A stretch of 64,000 bases of DNA from Thermicanus aegyptius DSM 12793 (GTDB lineage Bacteria > Bacillota > Bacilli > Thermicanales > Thermicanaceae), in contig NZ_KI783301.1 of the NCBI RefSeq assembly GCF_000510645.1, positions 379,104 to 443,103 on the forward strand. Direction: 5' to 3'. Positions within the stretch are counted from its first letter, which is position 1; each line of letters opens with the position of its first letter. The notes beneath the pieces are model-generated. The model was not told the origin of the DNA. It did not search any database and saw only the letters and a program-made list of their open reading frames with translations. Shown piece after piece: positions 52,121 to 60,708 of the stretch. A program made the position numbers and the translations under genes.

Positions 52121-53210
52121 CGCCCTTTTCCCCCTTTTTCAGTTTCAAAAGATAGAGTGCATAGCGGACCGGACCAGAATAAACCCATTTCATTCCCTCC
52201 AAGTCTCCCAATTGGGCGAAGATATCCCTTCCCGGTTTCCCGTTCACTTCGAGAATCCATATCCGGTTTTGCCGATCGATCCCGATATCAATTCCCATTT
52301 CAAAAAGGGGTGAATATTCTTTTTCCAGGGTGGCGGCCACTTCAATCCCTAAAGGGGTTAGGATTTGATCCAGATTCTCCCCGATCCGTCCTTTTTCCCA
52401 CTCTTTGAACCGGTCGAGGGATAGGGTTATCCCTCCCCCATGCAGGTTGGAGGTAAGATGATGGGGCTTGCCGATGCGTACTCCCAGGCCTGCCCGACGC
52501 CATACCCCTTCTTCATCTTTCTGCATAAAGAGGCGGATGTCGAAGGGCCGGTCCTCCAGGGTGGTTAACGAAAGATAGCGCTGAATCAGGTATCGGGAGG
52601 TGAGGCGGGGAACGACGAGACGGAAAGCTTTTTCAGATGAGGGAAACGTTTTACGAAAGTAGCGATTCTCCCTCGTTCGCCCTTCCAAGAGGGCGGGCGT
52701 ACCGGGAACGAGATGCAAAACACCCTGACCAAATCCCCCGGAGAGGGGTTTTAAGATCACTTCTCCTTCTTGTGCCCATTTTCGCAGTTGCTCCCCATTT
52801 GCATATCTCTCTTGAGGGGGGAGGTGCTGTACCAAGCGGGGATTTTTCCTCAGGCACCAAAATTGTTTCCATTTGTCGGGTAGCCCCCGGTTGAGAAAAG
52901 TTGTACCCGGCTGATTCCGTAAGTCGGCTACTTTCCAACGCGTTCTGTTTAAGGAAGAAGCGGTATAGAAAACCCTGTCGTAAACGAAGGTCGGATACGG
53001 AAAGATTCCCTTCTTCCATTTCCCTTCGTGCCAAACGAACCCATTGATTTTTCTAGAATAGGGATTGATCTCTTCGGGGAAAAAGGTAAAGACCATAAGG
53101 CCTTTCTCCTTTCCTATGCGAGCCAATTCAGCATAAAATTTCTCCTCCGGGAAAGGGGAGAAGCGGGGAGAGCGGGTGGTCATAATCCCTAACGAAATTC
53201 TTTCGTTCAT
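52053..53210 (-). CDS. YheC/YheD family ATP-grasp protein, copy 2
   Basis: 385 aa. Begins ISLGIMTTRSPRFSPFPEEKFYAELARIG. ATP-grasp motifs: VILKPLSGGFGQGVLHLV, YLIQRYLSLTTLEDRPFDIRLFMQKDEEGVWRRAGLGVRIG, and EMGIDIGIDRQNRIWILEVNGKPGRDIF. A short Lys/Arg-rich tail (about 25 residues) extends into the next gene. Starts 4 nt before the stop of copy 1 (ATGA overlap). Confidence 0.84.
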   Translation of the reverse strand: MNERISLGIMTTRSPRFSPFPEEKFYAELARIGKEKGLMVFTFFPEEINPYSRKINGFVWHEGKWKKGIFPYPTFVYDRVFYTASSLNRTRWKVADLRNQPGTTFLNRGLPDKWKQFWCLRKNPRLVQHLPPQERYANGEQLRKWAQEGEVILKPLSGGFGQGVLHLVPGTPALLEGRTRENRYFRKTFPSSEKAFRLVVPRLTSRYLIQRYLSLTTLEDRPFDIRLFMQKDEEGVWRRAGLGVRIGKPHHLTSNLHGGGITLSLDRFKEWEKGRIGENLDQILTPLGIEVAATLEKEYSPLFEMGIDIGIDRQNRIWILEVNGKPGRDIFAQLGDLEGMKWVYSGPVRYALYLLKLKKGEKGDAVANHENKTYVGERRSSHRAP

Positions 53211-54607
53211 CCGACTCCCTTCCCTCCCTCTTTTTGATGAAGCGAAAAATGAAGGTAGTAAAATAGCGTATCAAAAAGGTGCTGCACGGAAGGGCGGGGG
53301 CCCGTCACCGGGGTGAGGGTCGCCTCTTCTTTTTTCGAAGGCTTTGAGTTTACCTCGATGAGCCAAACTTCCCCTGCTTGGCTAACGCCCAGATCGATGC
53401 CGAATTCCCCATAATAACCGCTTAATTTTCCATCCAATCTTCGAGCCACTTCTCTAGCCAGGGCTTTTAACCGGTGAATGGTTGGAAGAGCGGGGTGGCT
53501 TTCGCGAAGTTCCGAGAGAATGTGAGAGGCTCTTTCCATCCTTCCCCCCTGTGCCACATTGGAAACGAAGGCGCCCGGCTTGCCAATCCGGGCCACTAGG
53601 GAGACCACTTTCCATTCTCCATTTCTTCCTTTTTGGACGAGGACTCTAAAATCGGTCGTTCTCCTTTCCACTTCAAGGAGAGGAATGCCCTTCTGCAGGA
53701 GATACCGTTTCCGTTTGATTTTTTGCCTCAAACTGTGCAACAATGAGGGGAGAGTCGAGTAGAATTTTGTCTCCATTTGTTCACCGATCATCTCATCGGT
53801 CAAATAACCATCTCCCGTTTTCCGCACGCGGATGATTCCTGTTCCTTCACTCCCGTGAAGAGGTTTAAGGAAAAGGACAGACGTGTGAACGAGCATCTCT
53901 TTAATCATGGAAAGTTTTACCGCAGGCAGACTGAGGGGAAGATGCGGGAGAAGGTCTACTTCCCCTTGGAGGAGCTCGACCACCTCCCATTTATTTAGAA
54001 ATTTATCATTAAAGAGGACTCCGTTTTTCTCCCGCAGCGATTGTTGCAAGGAGGAGAAAAGAGGAGAGCGTTCCTGACTTCGAACGGAGAGGCGATTGTA
54101 AAGAATGGTTGGGATCGGCATGGGATACGGTCTCCATCCCTCTTTCTCCTTCACCCACCCCTCCACCCGGTTTTCCTTTACCATTAGGCTCCGGAAAGGG
54201 ATCACATAGCAGAGAACGTTGAAAGAACGGGAAAGGGCCCAAGCTTCCTCACAAAACCGGGTATAAAGACCGAAGGGATCCTCCTTTTCCCCCTTTACTC
54301 CAGAGAGGAGGATACCAAAGGTAGGCCCAAAGAGGATCTCTTTTTCCGGGGTAAGCCACCCATAAATCTTTACCGGGAAGGGAAGAAGCAGGCGGTTTGC
54401 AAACCTTTTTCTCATGCGAAGCAATCCTTTTTTATGCGCTTCCCCCCCGATGTTCCCGATCTCCCTCTTTAGGCCAAGCCGGATCGGCAAGGAAGTGCCG
54501 GGAGGGAGATTCCACTTGGTTAGTACTTCATGATGGAAGAGGAGATCGATTCCCGGAGGGAAGTGCACCTCTTCCTCAATGCGAATCTCAAAAGGGGTCG
54601 CTTTCAT
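53207..54607 (-). CDS. YheC/YheD family ATP-grasp protein, copy 1, long form
   Basis: 466 aa from ATG 54607; the open frame reaches 54715, but that region carries a TATAAC-like -10 and the extra residues do not resemble the family. N-terminal extra domain as in copy 3, then LFGPTFGILLSG. ATP-grasp motifs: LFLKPLHGSEGTGIIRV, YLLQKGIPLLEVERRTTDFRVLVQKGRNGEWKVVSLVARIG, and EFGIDLGVSQAGEVWLIEVNSKPSKKEE. First gene of the five-paralogue run; yheB lies divergently 129 bp away. Confidence 0.83.
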   Translation of the reverse strand: MKATPFEIRIEEEVHFPPGIDLLFHHEVLTKWNLPPGTSLPIRLGLKREIGNIGGEAHKKGLLRMRKRFANRLLLPFPVKIYGWLTPEKEILFGPTFGILLSGVKGEKEDPFGLYTRFCEEAWALSRSFNVLCYVIPFRSLMVKENRVEGWVKEKEGWRPYPMPIPTILYNRLSVRSQERSPLFSSLQQSLREKNGVLFNDKFLNKWEVVELLQGEVDLLPHLPLSLPAVKLSMIKEMLVHTSVLFLKPLHGSEGTGIIRVRKTGDGYLTDEMIGEQMETKFYSTLPSLLHSLRQKIKRKRYLLQKGIPLLEVERRTTDFRVLVQKGRNGEWKVVSLVARIGKPGAFVSNVAQGGRMERASHILSELRESHPALPTIHRLKALAREVARRLDGKLSGYYGEFGIDLGVSQAGEVWLIEVNSKPSKKEEATLTPVTGPRPSVQHLFDTLFYYLHFSLHQKEGGKGVG

Positions 54608-54735
54608 CTTCGTCCCTACTTCAATGGTTTGGTTATACCCGTCTTTCACATCGTATGTACAGTGGGGCACCTGTGTGAAGAGAAGGGGCTTGACTGCCCA
54701 TAGAGTTTCGCCCACCGCATAAAGGAGGAACCCCT

Positions 54736-55869
54736 GTGGTTTTCACATTATTGGGTATGATTTTTATCGGCGCCGTTATCGGCAGCTTTACCAACTATAT
54801 TGCGATTAAAATGCTCTTCCGCCCTTACCGCTCCATCACATGGGGTCCCTTTCATCTTCCCTTTACTCCTGGGCTGATCCCGAAGCGAAAGGAGGAGATC
54901 GCCCATCAGTTCGGGAGAATGGTGGAGGAATATCTCATGACGGAAAAAACGGTGAAGGAAGCTTTCCTCTCTCCCCGGATGGAGAGGGAACTTCGGGTTC
55001 GGATGCGCATCACTCTACGTCGAATGTTAAAGAGCAAAGAGAGTCCGGCTCAATTGGGGAGTTCCCTCGGTCTACCGGAGTGGGAAGCGTGGGTAGAGAA
55101 GTTAACTACACCCCATTTGGATGAAAATAGGCTGGTTCGCCTGATCGCCGAACAGATGGATCGGTATCGGGGGATCCCCATCGGCCACTTCCTTCATCTA
55201 CCTTCCGAATCGCTCGATCGGTTCAGCTCTTACCTGGCCGGTGAAATGGTGAATGAGCTTCATGCTTTCCTCCTTTCATCCCAGGGGAGAAGGTGGGTGA
55301 TGGAGGCCCTTGACCGGATTTTGGCGGGGAGAAATCCCATGTGGCAGTGGGCGGCGGCTCTCTTTGTGAGGGAGGATCGGATCGAGGAGATGCTTATTCT
55401 TCCCCTCGCACGCTACCTGGGAAGCCCTCATGTGGCCAAAGAATGGGAGGGGAAGATCAAGGGATATTTGGAAGGGTTTCTGGGAAAAAGCCTTCAGGAA
55501 TTAACCGGGACAGAAACCTCGATTCCTTTGGCCTCTTTTTTGGTCAAAACCTTAGGCCTTCAGGAAGGGGTTTTCCGGATTTTTCATCGTCCGGCGGGGG
55601 ACTGGGGGAAACGCCTCTACACCTTCCTTCTTCCTTTACTACCGAAGGTGAGCCAATGGATCCTGAGGCAACTGAACGAAGAAATCAGCGCCATCTACCG
55701 CTCCTTACACATATCCCGGTTGGTGGAAAAGGAGGTAGCCTCTTTTCCGCTGCCGAAGCTGGAACAGATGATCCTGGAAGTGACGCGCAGGGAACTGAAG
55801 GCCATCACTCTTCTGGGCGGTCTATTGGGAGGGTTGATCGGCCTGTTTCAGTTTTTGATTATGGGCTGA
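54736..55869 (+). CDS. yheB: DUF445 family membrane protein YheB
   Basis: 377 aa from GTG 54736 with AAAGGAGG upstream. Family landmarks: N-terminal IFIGAVIGSFTNYIAIKMLFRPYRSITWGPFHLPFTPGLIPKRKEEIAHQFGRMVEEYLMT and a hydrophobic C-terminal helix (LLGGLLGGLIGLFQFLIMG). In B. subtilis yheB neighbours yheA, yheC and yheD, and the same neighbourhood recurs here. Function unknown; an envelope or spore role is inferred from context. Confidence 0.9.
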   Translation: MVFTLLGMIFIGAVIGSFTNYIAIKMLFRPYRSITWGPFHLPFTPGLIPKRKEEIAHQFGRMVEEYLMTEKTVKEAFLSPRMERELRVRMRITLRRMLKSKESPAQLGSSLGLPEWEAWVEKLTTPHLDENRLVRLIAEQMDRYRGIPIGHFLHLPSESLDRFSSYLAGEMVNELHAFLLSSQGRRWVMEALDRILAGRNPMWQWAAALFVREDRIEEMLILPLARYLGSPHVAKEWEGKIKGYLEGFLGKSLQELTGTETSIPLASFLVKTLGLQEGVFRIFHRPAGDWGKRLYTFLLPLLPKVSQWILRQLNEEISAIYRSLHISRLVEKEVASFPLPKLEQMILEVTRRELKAITLLGGLLGGLIGLFQFLIMG

Positions 55870-55945
55870 TTCCCCCTTTAGCCCCTTGCCCATTTTTGGT
55901 AAGATGATAAGTAGGGATCAAGGATTTTTTTAGAAGGAGGTACGT

Positions 55946-56287
55946 ATGGAATATTCGTTGGCCTATTCATTGGCGAGAAAGATTGAAGAGAGCGAGGAAT
56001 ATCGCGCCTTAAAGGAAGCGTATGAAGAGATCGGGAAAGATCCGGAAGCGAAGCGGATGCTCCTCGATTTTAGACAGAGGGAGCGGGAGTTGCAGGAGAA
56101 GCAATTGGCAGGGGAGGAACCGGACAACGAAGAGGTGGAGAAGTTGCAGCGCCTCTTTGATACCATCCGTCTCCATCAGGGGATAAGCCGTCTCATGGAA
56201 CAGGAATCCCGCCTCATGCTCCTATATGAAGACATCCAAAGGATCTTGGCGGAACCTTTGGGAAAATTGGCGGACATCATCGAGTAG
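55946..56287 (+). CDS. yheA: YlbF/YmcA-family protein YheA
   Basis: 113 aa, all-helical: SLARKIEESEEYRALKEAYEEIGKDPEAKRMLLDFRQRERELQEKQLAGEE, as in the YheA/UPF0342 branch of the YlbF/YmcA family. AGAAGGAGGT lies 8 nt before the ATG. It follows yheB on the same strand, matching the B. subtilis order. Relatives YlbF and YmcA form a regulator of competence and sporulation; YheA itself is uncharacterised. Confidence 0.9.
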   Translation: MEYSLAYSLARKIEESEEYRALKEAYEEIGKDPEAKRMLLDFRQRERELQEKQLAGEEPDNEEVEKLQRLFDTIRLHQGISRLMEQESRLMLLYEDIQRILAEPLGKLADIIE

Positions 56288-56344
56288 GGACTTTATACCG
56301 ATGGTGAGCTGCATCTTCACATCATAACGGAAGGAGAGATCCGA

Positions 56345-57034
56345 ATGAAAGTTACGTATCACGGACATGCGACCGTCATGGTGGAAACGGGGGGGAAAAA
56401 GATTCTCTTCGATCCCTTTTTCACGGGAAATCCGAAAGCGGACGTGAAGGCGGAGGATGTGCGGCCCGATTATATTCTTCTTACCCACGGACATGGGGAT
56501 CACACCGCCGACGCGGTAAGCATCGCGAAGCGGACGGGAGCCACCATCGTCGCCGTCTATGAATTGGCCACCCTCCTAGGATGGCGGGGGGCGAGGACCC
56601 ATGGCGTAGGATTGGGGGGATCTTACGACATGGGGGGCATCAAGGCGAAGTTTACCCTTGCCTTCCATAGTTCATCCCTGGAAGATCAGGAACACCGCAC
56701 CCTCCACTATGCGGGCATGCCGGCAGGGATTCTTCTCATGGCGGAGGGAAAAACGATCTATCATGCCGGAGATACCGCCCTCTTCTCCGATATGAAGGTG
56801 ATCGGGGAGCGGCATCGCCCCGATCTCGCCCTCCTTCCCATCGGCGACAATTTCACCATGGGTCCGGAGGATGCACTTTTAGCGGCCGAATGGCTCAAAG
56901 CGAAGCAGGTGGTCCCCATCCACTATAACACCTTCCCCCTGATCGCCCAGGATGGGGATGCGTTCGTGGCGAAACTGAAGGAAAGAGGGATTGGGGGCGC
57001 CGCCTTAAAACCGGGAGAGTCCATTGAGGTTTAA
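56345..57034 (+). CDS. Metal-dependent hydrolase, UPF0173 (beta-lactamase fold)
   Basis: 229 aa. Metallo-beta-lactamase fold with the metal-binding THGHGDH at about residue 47-53, further ligands in [10 protein letters not shown] and PIHYNTFP. N-terminal [14 protein letters not shown] is typical of the UPF0173/YtkL group. Soluble; substrate not known. GGAGAG precedes the ATG. A hairpin at 57151 probably ends the transcript. Confidence 0.9.
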   Translation: MKVTYHGHATVMVETGGKKILFDPFFTGNPKADVKAEDVRPDYILLTHGHGDHTADAVSIAKRTGATIVAVYELATLLGWRGARTHGVGLGGSYDMGGIKAKFTLAFHSSSLEDQEHRTLHYAGMPAGILLMAEGKTIYHAGDTALFSDMKVIGERHRPDLALLPIGDNFTMGPEDALLAAEWLKAKQVVPIHYNTFPLIAQDGDAFVAKLKERGIGGAALKPGESIEV

Positions 57035-57150
57035 CTCCGTTCCTTTCACTGGTTGGGATGATGAGAGTCTTAAGTAACATCCCCCCCCTGGAGGATGAGG
57101 TCAGGCGGGATGATGACTTTTCCATTCAGTTCGCAAGTGAAAAAAGAAAT

Positions 57151-57180
57151 GACCCCGGAATGTACCCGGGGTCTGTCTTT
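57151..57180. terminator. Probable bidirectional terminator
   Basis: GACCCCGG and CCGGGGTC form an 8-bp stem with a 7-nt loop. T-rich sequence follows on the plus strand (TGTCTTTG) and A-rich sequence precedes it, giving a T run on the minus strand. The rest of 57035-57363 shows no gene. Confidence 0.5.
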
Positions 57181-57363
57181 GTGTCCAATGATTTCACTTT
57201 TTCCCGTTTTCCGCAAAATTCCGTATGGAAGTCCACAATTTTGCATGGTAAAATGAAGAAAGGGAAGAAAATATTACGATCTACAGATTCGTATTGAGTC
57301 GCGTTAGAGAAGCATGATGTGAACGAATGGGGATCGAATGATAGAAACAAGGGAGCGAGAAGA

Positions 57364-57720
57364 ATGAAAAAGATATCTATGGTACTTTCGCTGGTTCTGA
57401 TTTTCCTTTTTATGCCCATTGGTTTAATAGCAAGTTCAAACGAGGTTCAAAATCCTCAACTAACGTATGGGGATGGGGTGATTGAGTTTGTTTTAAAAAA
57501 TCGGTCGATGTATCTAGGGAAAAATAGGGATGGTACGATCTTTGTAAAGCGTGCGATTTATGGGATAAATGCGTCGTCGGAGGCCATAAGGGACTTTTTA
57601 AAATCCGTTTCAAAACTTAATGAAGGGGTAAAGCGAGGGATCATTTATTTTGATGAGAATTTAATTCCCCACGCCGTAGATCGATCAAAATCACATGGGA
57701 TAAACACTCACCTTCCATGA
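57364..57720 (+). CDS. Small secreted protein of unknown function
   Basis: 118 aa from ATG 57364 with GGGAG upstream; the open frame extends to 57319 but without a start site. Signal peptide MKKISMVLSLVLIFLFMPIGLIASS, then a short mature part containing GDGVIEFVLKNRSMYLGKNRDGTIFVKRAIYGINASSEAIRDFLKSV. I recognise no family. It may be truncated: the next 30 bases lead directly into an IS3-type remnant. Confidence 0.55.
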   Translation: MKKISMVLSLVLIFLFMPIGLIASSNEVQNPQLTYGDGVIEFVLKNRSMYLGKNRDGTIFVKRAIYGINASSEAIRDFLKSVSKLNEGVKRGIIYFDENLIPHAVDRSKSHGINTHLP

Positions 57721-57743
57721 TGTACAATCTCTGAGGAGTATAA

Positions 57744-57866
57744 TGGCCCCAGTCTCAAATCGCCTCAGAATATGGAATGCACGTAAATCAACTTCGGCAA
57801 TGGCGTGACAAAAGCGGCCAAGCCTCTTTTATGTACCTGTCGGCCCTTCCTAAAAAAATGTCTTGA
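57744..57866 (+). pseudogene. IS3-family OrfA transposase fossil
   Basis: One frame reads SQIASEYGMHVNQLRQWRDK, the helix-turn-helix signature of IS3-group OrfA proteins (compare A.EYGVHPNQI.QWK). A stop codon lies directly before it and the coding text ends at 57866, so only about 40 codons remain, with no OrfB or terminal repeats. It is a decayed remnant. Confidence 0.7.
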
Positions 57867-57897
57867 CAATGGGGTCCACTTTCAGATCTCTTAACTA

Positions 57898-57926
57898 CTC
57901 CTCTCGATATCGATGAGGATTTTTCT
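57898..57926 (+). terminator. Weak hairpin with T-rich tail
   Basis: CCTC.CGAT and ATCGATGAGG form an imperfect stem with one bulge, followed by ATTTTTCTT. It lies 20 bp before the ribosome binding site of the next gene and could be an attenuator. Confidence 0.3.
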
Positions 57927-57946
57927 TGCTTAAGGAGTGATCGATT

Positions 57947-58348
57947 ATGGGCGAGAGTGGAAAAAGTTCTTTTCCTTTGCTTTTGGGCGGCTGTTTACTT
58001 CCAATCCTTATTCCTGTACTCATCATTATCTTTATCATTCTAAATAATACCTTTTCGATTCCCAGCATTCCCAGAGGGGAACTTTTATTTACATCAAATT
58101 CTCCCAACAATACATACACCTTGGAAATATATAGGATGAATGGCGGAGCAACGACCTCGTATGCGATCCGTGGAGAAATCATTAACCACAAAACAGGAAT
58201 AAGAAAAAAGATCTATTATCAATATCGTGAAGGGGCAGCCACGGTTTCATGGATCGATGAACACACGGTGATGATCAACGGTAAAAAATTGGACGTGCGA
58301 AAAGATGTTTTTGATTCAAGAAAAGAGGGTTCGAGTAAAAAAGAATGA
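57947..58348 (+). CDS. Membrane-anchored DUF5412-like protein
   Basis: 133 aa. One N-terminal membrane helix (LLPILIPVLIIIFIILNN), then an extracellular beta-rich domain: LFTSNSPNNTYTLEIYRMNGGATTSYAIRGEI, KKIYYQYREGAATVSWIDEHTVMINGKKLDVRKDVFD. The N/GGATTSYA.RGE and VSW.D..TV.INGKKL patterns recall the DUF5412 family of Bacillus. Function unknown. AAGGAG precedes the ATG. Confidence 0.75.
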   Translation: MGESGKSSFPLLLGGCLLPILIPVLIIIFIILNNTFSIPSIPRGELLFTSNSPNNTYTLEIYRMNGGATTSYAIRGEIINHKTGIRKKIYYQYREGAATVSWIDEHTVMINGKKLDVRKDVFDSRKEGSSKKE

Positions 58349-58392
58349 AGGGAAAATCCGGCGGGATATCAATTTTTCCGTTTTCCTCTCGA

Positions 58393-59283
58393 TTAGTCCC
58401 CACTTTGACGAGACCCTGCGACAAAATCCCAAAAGAGGTGCGCGATAAAAGAAGGGAAAGGGCCGTTCCGACGAACGATGTGCAAGGGGCGATCGTGAGA
58501 TGAGGGTTGCGTATGGATTCGGATCAGGCTTCCATCCCGTAACTCCTTCTCAATGGTACGCCGTGGGAGAAGGCCAACGCCTAATCCGTTCTTAATGCTT
58601 TGTTTCAAGAGGTGATTATTATTCATCGATAGAATATGAAGGCGTTCGACGGGTAAACCAATGGTTTGGATAAAGGATTCGGCATGCAGGCGCATCATGC
58701 ATCCTTCTTCTCTCATCACCCAAGTAGCTTCTGCGAGCTCTACGAGCGTCGCATTTTGGGTGAGAGGATAGGTGGAGGCTGCGACCGGCAGCATCTCATC
58801 TTGGGCAAACACAGCATAGGTGAAAACCGGATCACTTACCTTTCCTTCGATCAGAGCGATGTCACATTCTCCCTTCTCGACGGAGTCGAGCGCTTCCTTT
58901 GTCGTCATGACGCGTGCATTTAAGCGATCGTAGGGAAGACGTTCTTGGGATAAAAAACTGCGAATGAGATCGGCCAGCATATATTCACCGATGGTATTGC
59001 TGGCTGCGATGGAGAGGGGGGGCTTATCCTCTCTTAACGAAAAGGATTCCAATTCTTGATAAAGTTCTAACAGCTTTTCTACCCGAGGAAGGAGCCTCTC
59101 CGAGAAAGGAGTTAATAGAATCTCGCGGGGGCGCCGATCAAAGAGAGGTGCTTTAAAATAGTCCTCCAATGAATGTATATGATGGCTAATGGCGGGCTGA
59201 GACAAATGCAGGATTTTCGCAGCCCGAGAAAAATGACGGGTTCGCGCGACGGTGACGAATGTACGTAAATGGTCGATATTCAA
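58393..59283 (-). CDS. LysR-family regulator of the cytochrome operon
   Basis: 296 aa from TTG 59283, which has AGGAGGGG five bases upstream and gives the normal LysR start NIDHLRTFVTVART; the open frame reaches 59346. HTH: HFSRAAKILHLSQPAISHHIHSLEDYFKAPLFDRRPRE. Effector domain: LSIAASNTIGEYMLADLI and GLGVGLLPRRTIEKELRDG. It is divergent from the TsdA-like gene, so it likely controls that operon in response to a sulfur compound or related signal. Confidence 0.93.
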   Translation of the reverse strand: MNIDHLRTFVTVARTRHFSRAAKILHLSQPAISHHIHSLEDYFKAPLFDRRPREILLTPFSERLLPRVEKLLELYQELESFSLREDKPPLSIAASNTIGEYMLADLIRSFLSQERLPYDRLNARVMTTKEALDSVEKGECDIALIEGKVSDPVFTYAVFAQDEMLPVAASTYPLTQNATLVELAEATWVMREEGCMMRLHAESFIQTIGLPVERLHILSMNNNHLLKQSIKNGLGVGLLPRRTIEKELRDGSLIRIHTQPSSHDRPLHIVRRNGPFPSFIAHLFWDFVAGSRQSGD

Positions 59284-59457
59284 AGTGACCCCTCCTATCG
59301 CCATAGAACCAACCTCCCGGGATAACGAGACGGTATGAATCCTCATTACCCCCCGCCGTATCTATTTTAAAAGAAATGCGTAGTCGGCGCAATTCTTTCT
59401 TCCATTTACCCTATTAACACGATAAAAAAGGTAGATATCATTCGGCCATTCTTTAAA

Positions 59458-59474
59458 TTTATCGAGGCGATTAA
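59458..59474. promoter_or_regulatory. Candidate LysR operator between regulator and cytochrome operon
   Basis: TTTATCGAGGCGATTAA contains the dyad ATCG-AGG-CGAT in a T/A-flanked setting. It sits midway in the 273-bp divergent intergenic region. A TATAGT hexamer near 59509 may be the -10 of the cytochrome operon. Confidence 0.35.
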
Positions 59475-59556
59475 TAATAAGAATTAGAATAAATAAAAAA
59501 TGGGTGGTATAGTATAGCTGCAATATCGATGACTTCCTTATGCTATGAGGTGAAAC

Positions 59557-60570
59557 ATGATGGGAAAGAAACCAAAACCGCTTCTTTATCTTAGTCTTCT
59601 TGCTCTCATCGTTCTCTTTTATTTAGGATGGAAAGCGCTTGCATATCCGGTTCAAACCGTCCCAGTTATATCACAGTTGGACAGCATGCCGCCGGTACCC
59701 GGCATGGAGGAGGTACCCCAAGGTCCGGAAGGGGATTTGATTAAAAAGGGATACCTGTATATGGTGGATACGGCCAATCAACTGCCACAATATGTGGGGA
59801 ATAAACTCTCCTGCTCCAGTTGTCATGCCGATGGAGGAACGGGAGCCAATCTGAACCTGGTGGGGGTGAATCGCATCTTTCCCCAGTATAATTCCAGGTC
59901 GGGGCAGAATATCGTCCTGGAAGATCGAATCCAACAATGTTTCGAACGGAGCATGGCCGGTACCGCCCCGGCAAAAGACAGCGAAGAGATGAAGGCGATG
60001 GTGGCTTATATCAATTATATCTCGAAGAATGTGCCGGAAGGGACGAAAAAACGGCCATGGGTGGTAGCACCCGCCATCAAAGGGCAGCTCCCCAGCCCAA
60101 ATCTGGCGAATGGGGAGAAATTGTACCAATTGGGGTGTGCATCCTGCCATGGAGTGGACGGGGCGGGGAATGGCGGAGGCCCTACGGTGGGTCCTGCACT
60201 ATGGGGTGAGGATTCCTTTAATATCGGTGCCGGAATGGGGCGCATCAGAACGGCTGCAGGTTACATTCAGCGGTATATGCCGAAAATTCAAATGGGGGTT
60301 CATGCGCCCGGTACGCTTACCACCCAGGAGGCCGTCGATCTCGCTGCCTATATTCTTTCAAAACCGCGGCCCGATCTGGCAAAGAAAGAGAAGGATTGGC
60401 CGAAGAACGAACAACCCGATGATGTGGCTTACATGACCTTGGCCATGAGAAAAGCGGGCATGGATGAGAAGTCGTTACCTTGGTATACCGCTTACGCGGA
60501 GCGGGCGATGAAGAAAGCGGCCCAACCTGTCGATTCACCCTCCTCAGATTCAGAAAGCCCGCAAAAGTAG
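59557..60570 (+). CDS. tsdA: TsdA-like diheme cytochrome c (thiosulfate dehydrogenase family)
   Basis: 337 aa. An uncleaved-looking N-terminal membrane helix (PLLYLSLLALIVLFYLGWKAL) anchors it outside the membrane. Two haem c sites: LSCSSCH near residue 86 and CASCH near residue 193. The TsdA-specific block is present: NLVGVNRIFPQYNSRSGQNIVLEDRIQQCFERSMAG, where the Cys before FERSM corresponds to the distal haem ligand of TsdA. The reaction is 2 thiosulfate to tetrathionate + 2 e-, which some relatives run in reverse. It opens an operon with two bd-like membrane proteins. Length and motifs fit TsdA well; direction is unknown. Confidence 0.85.
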   Translation: MMGKKPKPLLYLSLLALIVLFYLGWKALAYPVQTVPVISQLDSMPPVPGMEEVPQGPEGDLIKKGYLYMVDTANQLPQYVGNKLSCSSCHADGGTGANLNLVGVNRIFPQYNSRSGQNIVLEDRIQQCFERSMAGTAPAKDSEEMKAMVAYINYISKNVPEGTKKRPWVVAPAIKGQLPSPNLANGEKLYQLGCASCHGVDGAGNGGGPTVGPALWGEDSFNIGAGMGRIRTAAGYIQRYMPKIQMGVHAPGTLTTQEAVDLAAYILSKPRPDLAKKEKDWPKNEQPDDVAYMTLAMRKAGMDEKSLPWYTAYAERAMKKAAQPVDSPSSDSESPQK

Positions 60571-60708
60571 ATGAATGCGGGTGAGAGATTCTTAAGAACG
60601 ATAAGTGGTCGATGGAAGGGCGGTTCCTAGAATGAGAGAGGTCGAATCGCCGTAAACGGAGATCTTTAGATTGATCGGTGATCGCATGATCGAAGGAGGT
60701 TGTGATCT
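60571..60708 (+). other. Spacer between tsdA-like gene and bd-like subunit
   Basis: 138 bp without a gene or clear terminator; AAGGAGGT stands 8 bases before the next start (GTG 60709). The genes are probably cotranscribed. Confidence 0.4.

Noticed and set aside
57863-57891. TTGACA as a -35 element for the DUF5412-like gene
   Set aside because: No acceptable -10 hexamer 16-18 bp downstream; it lies at the end of the IS3 fossil.
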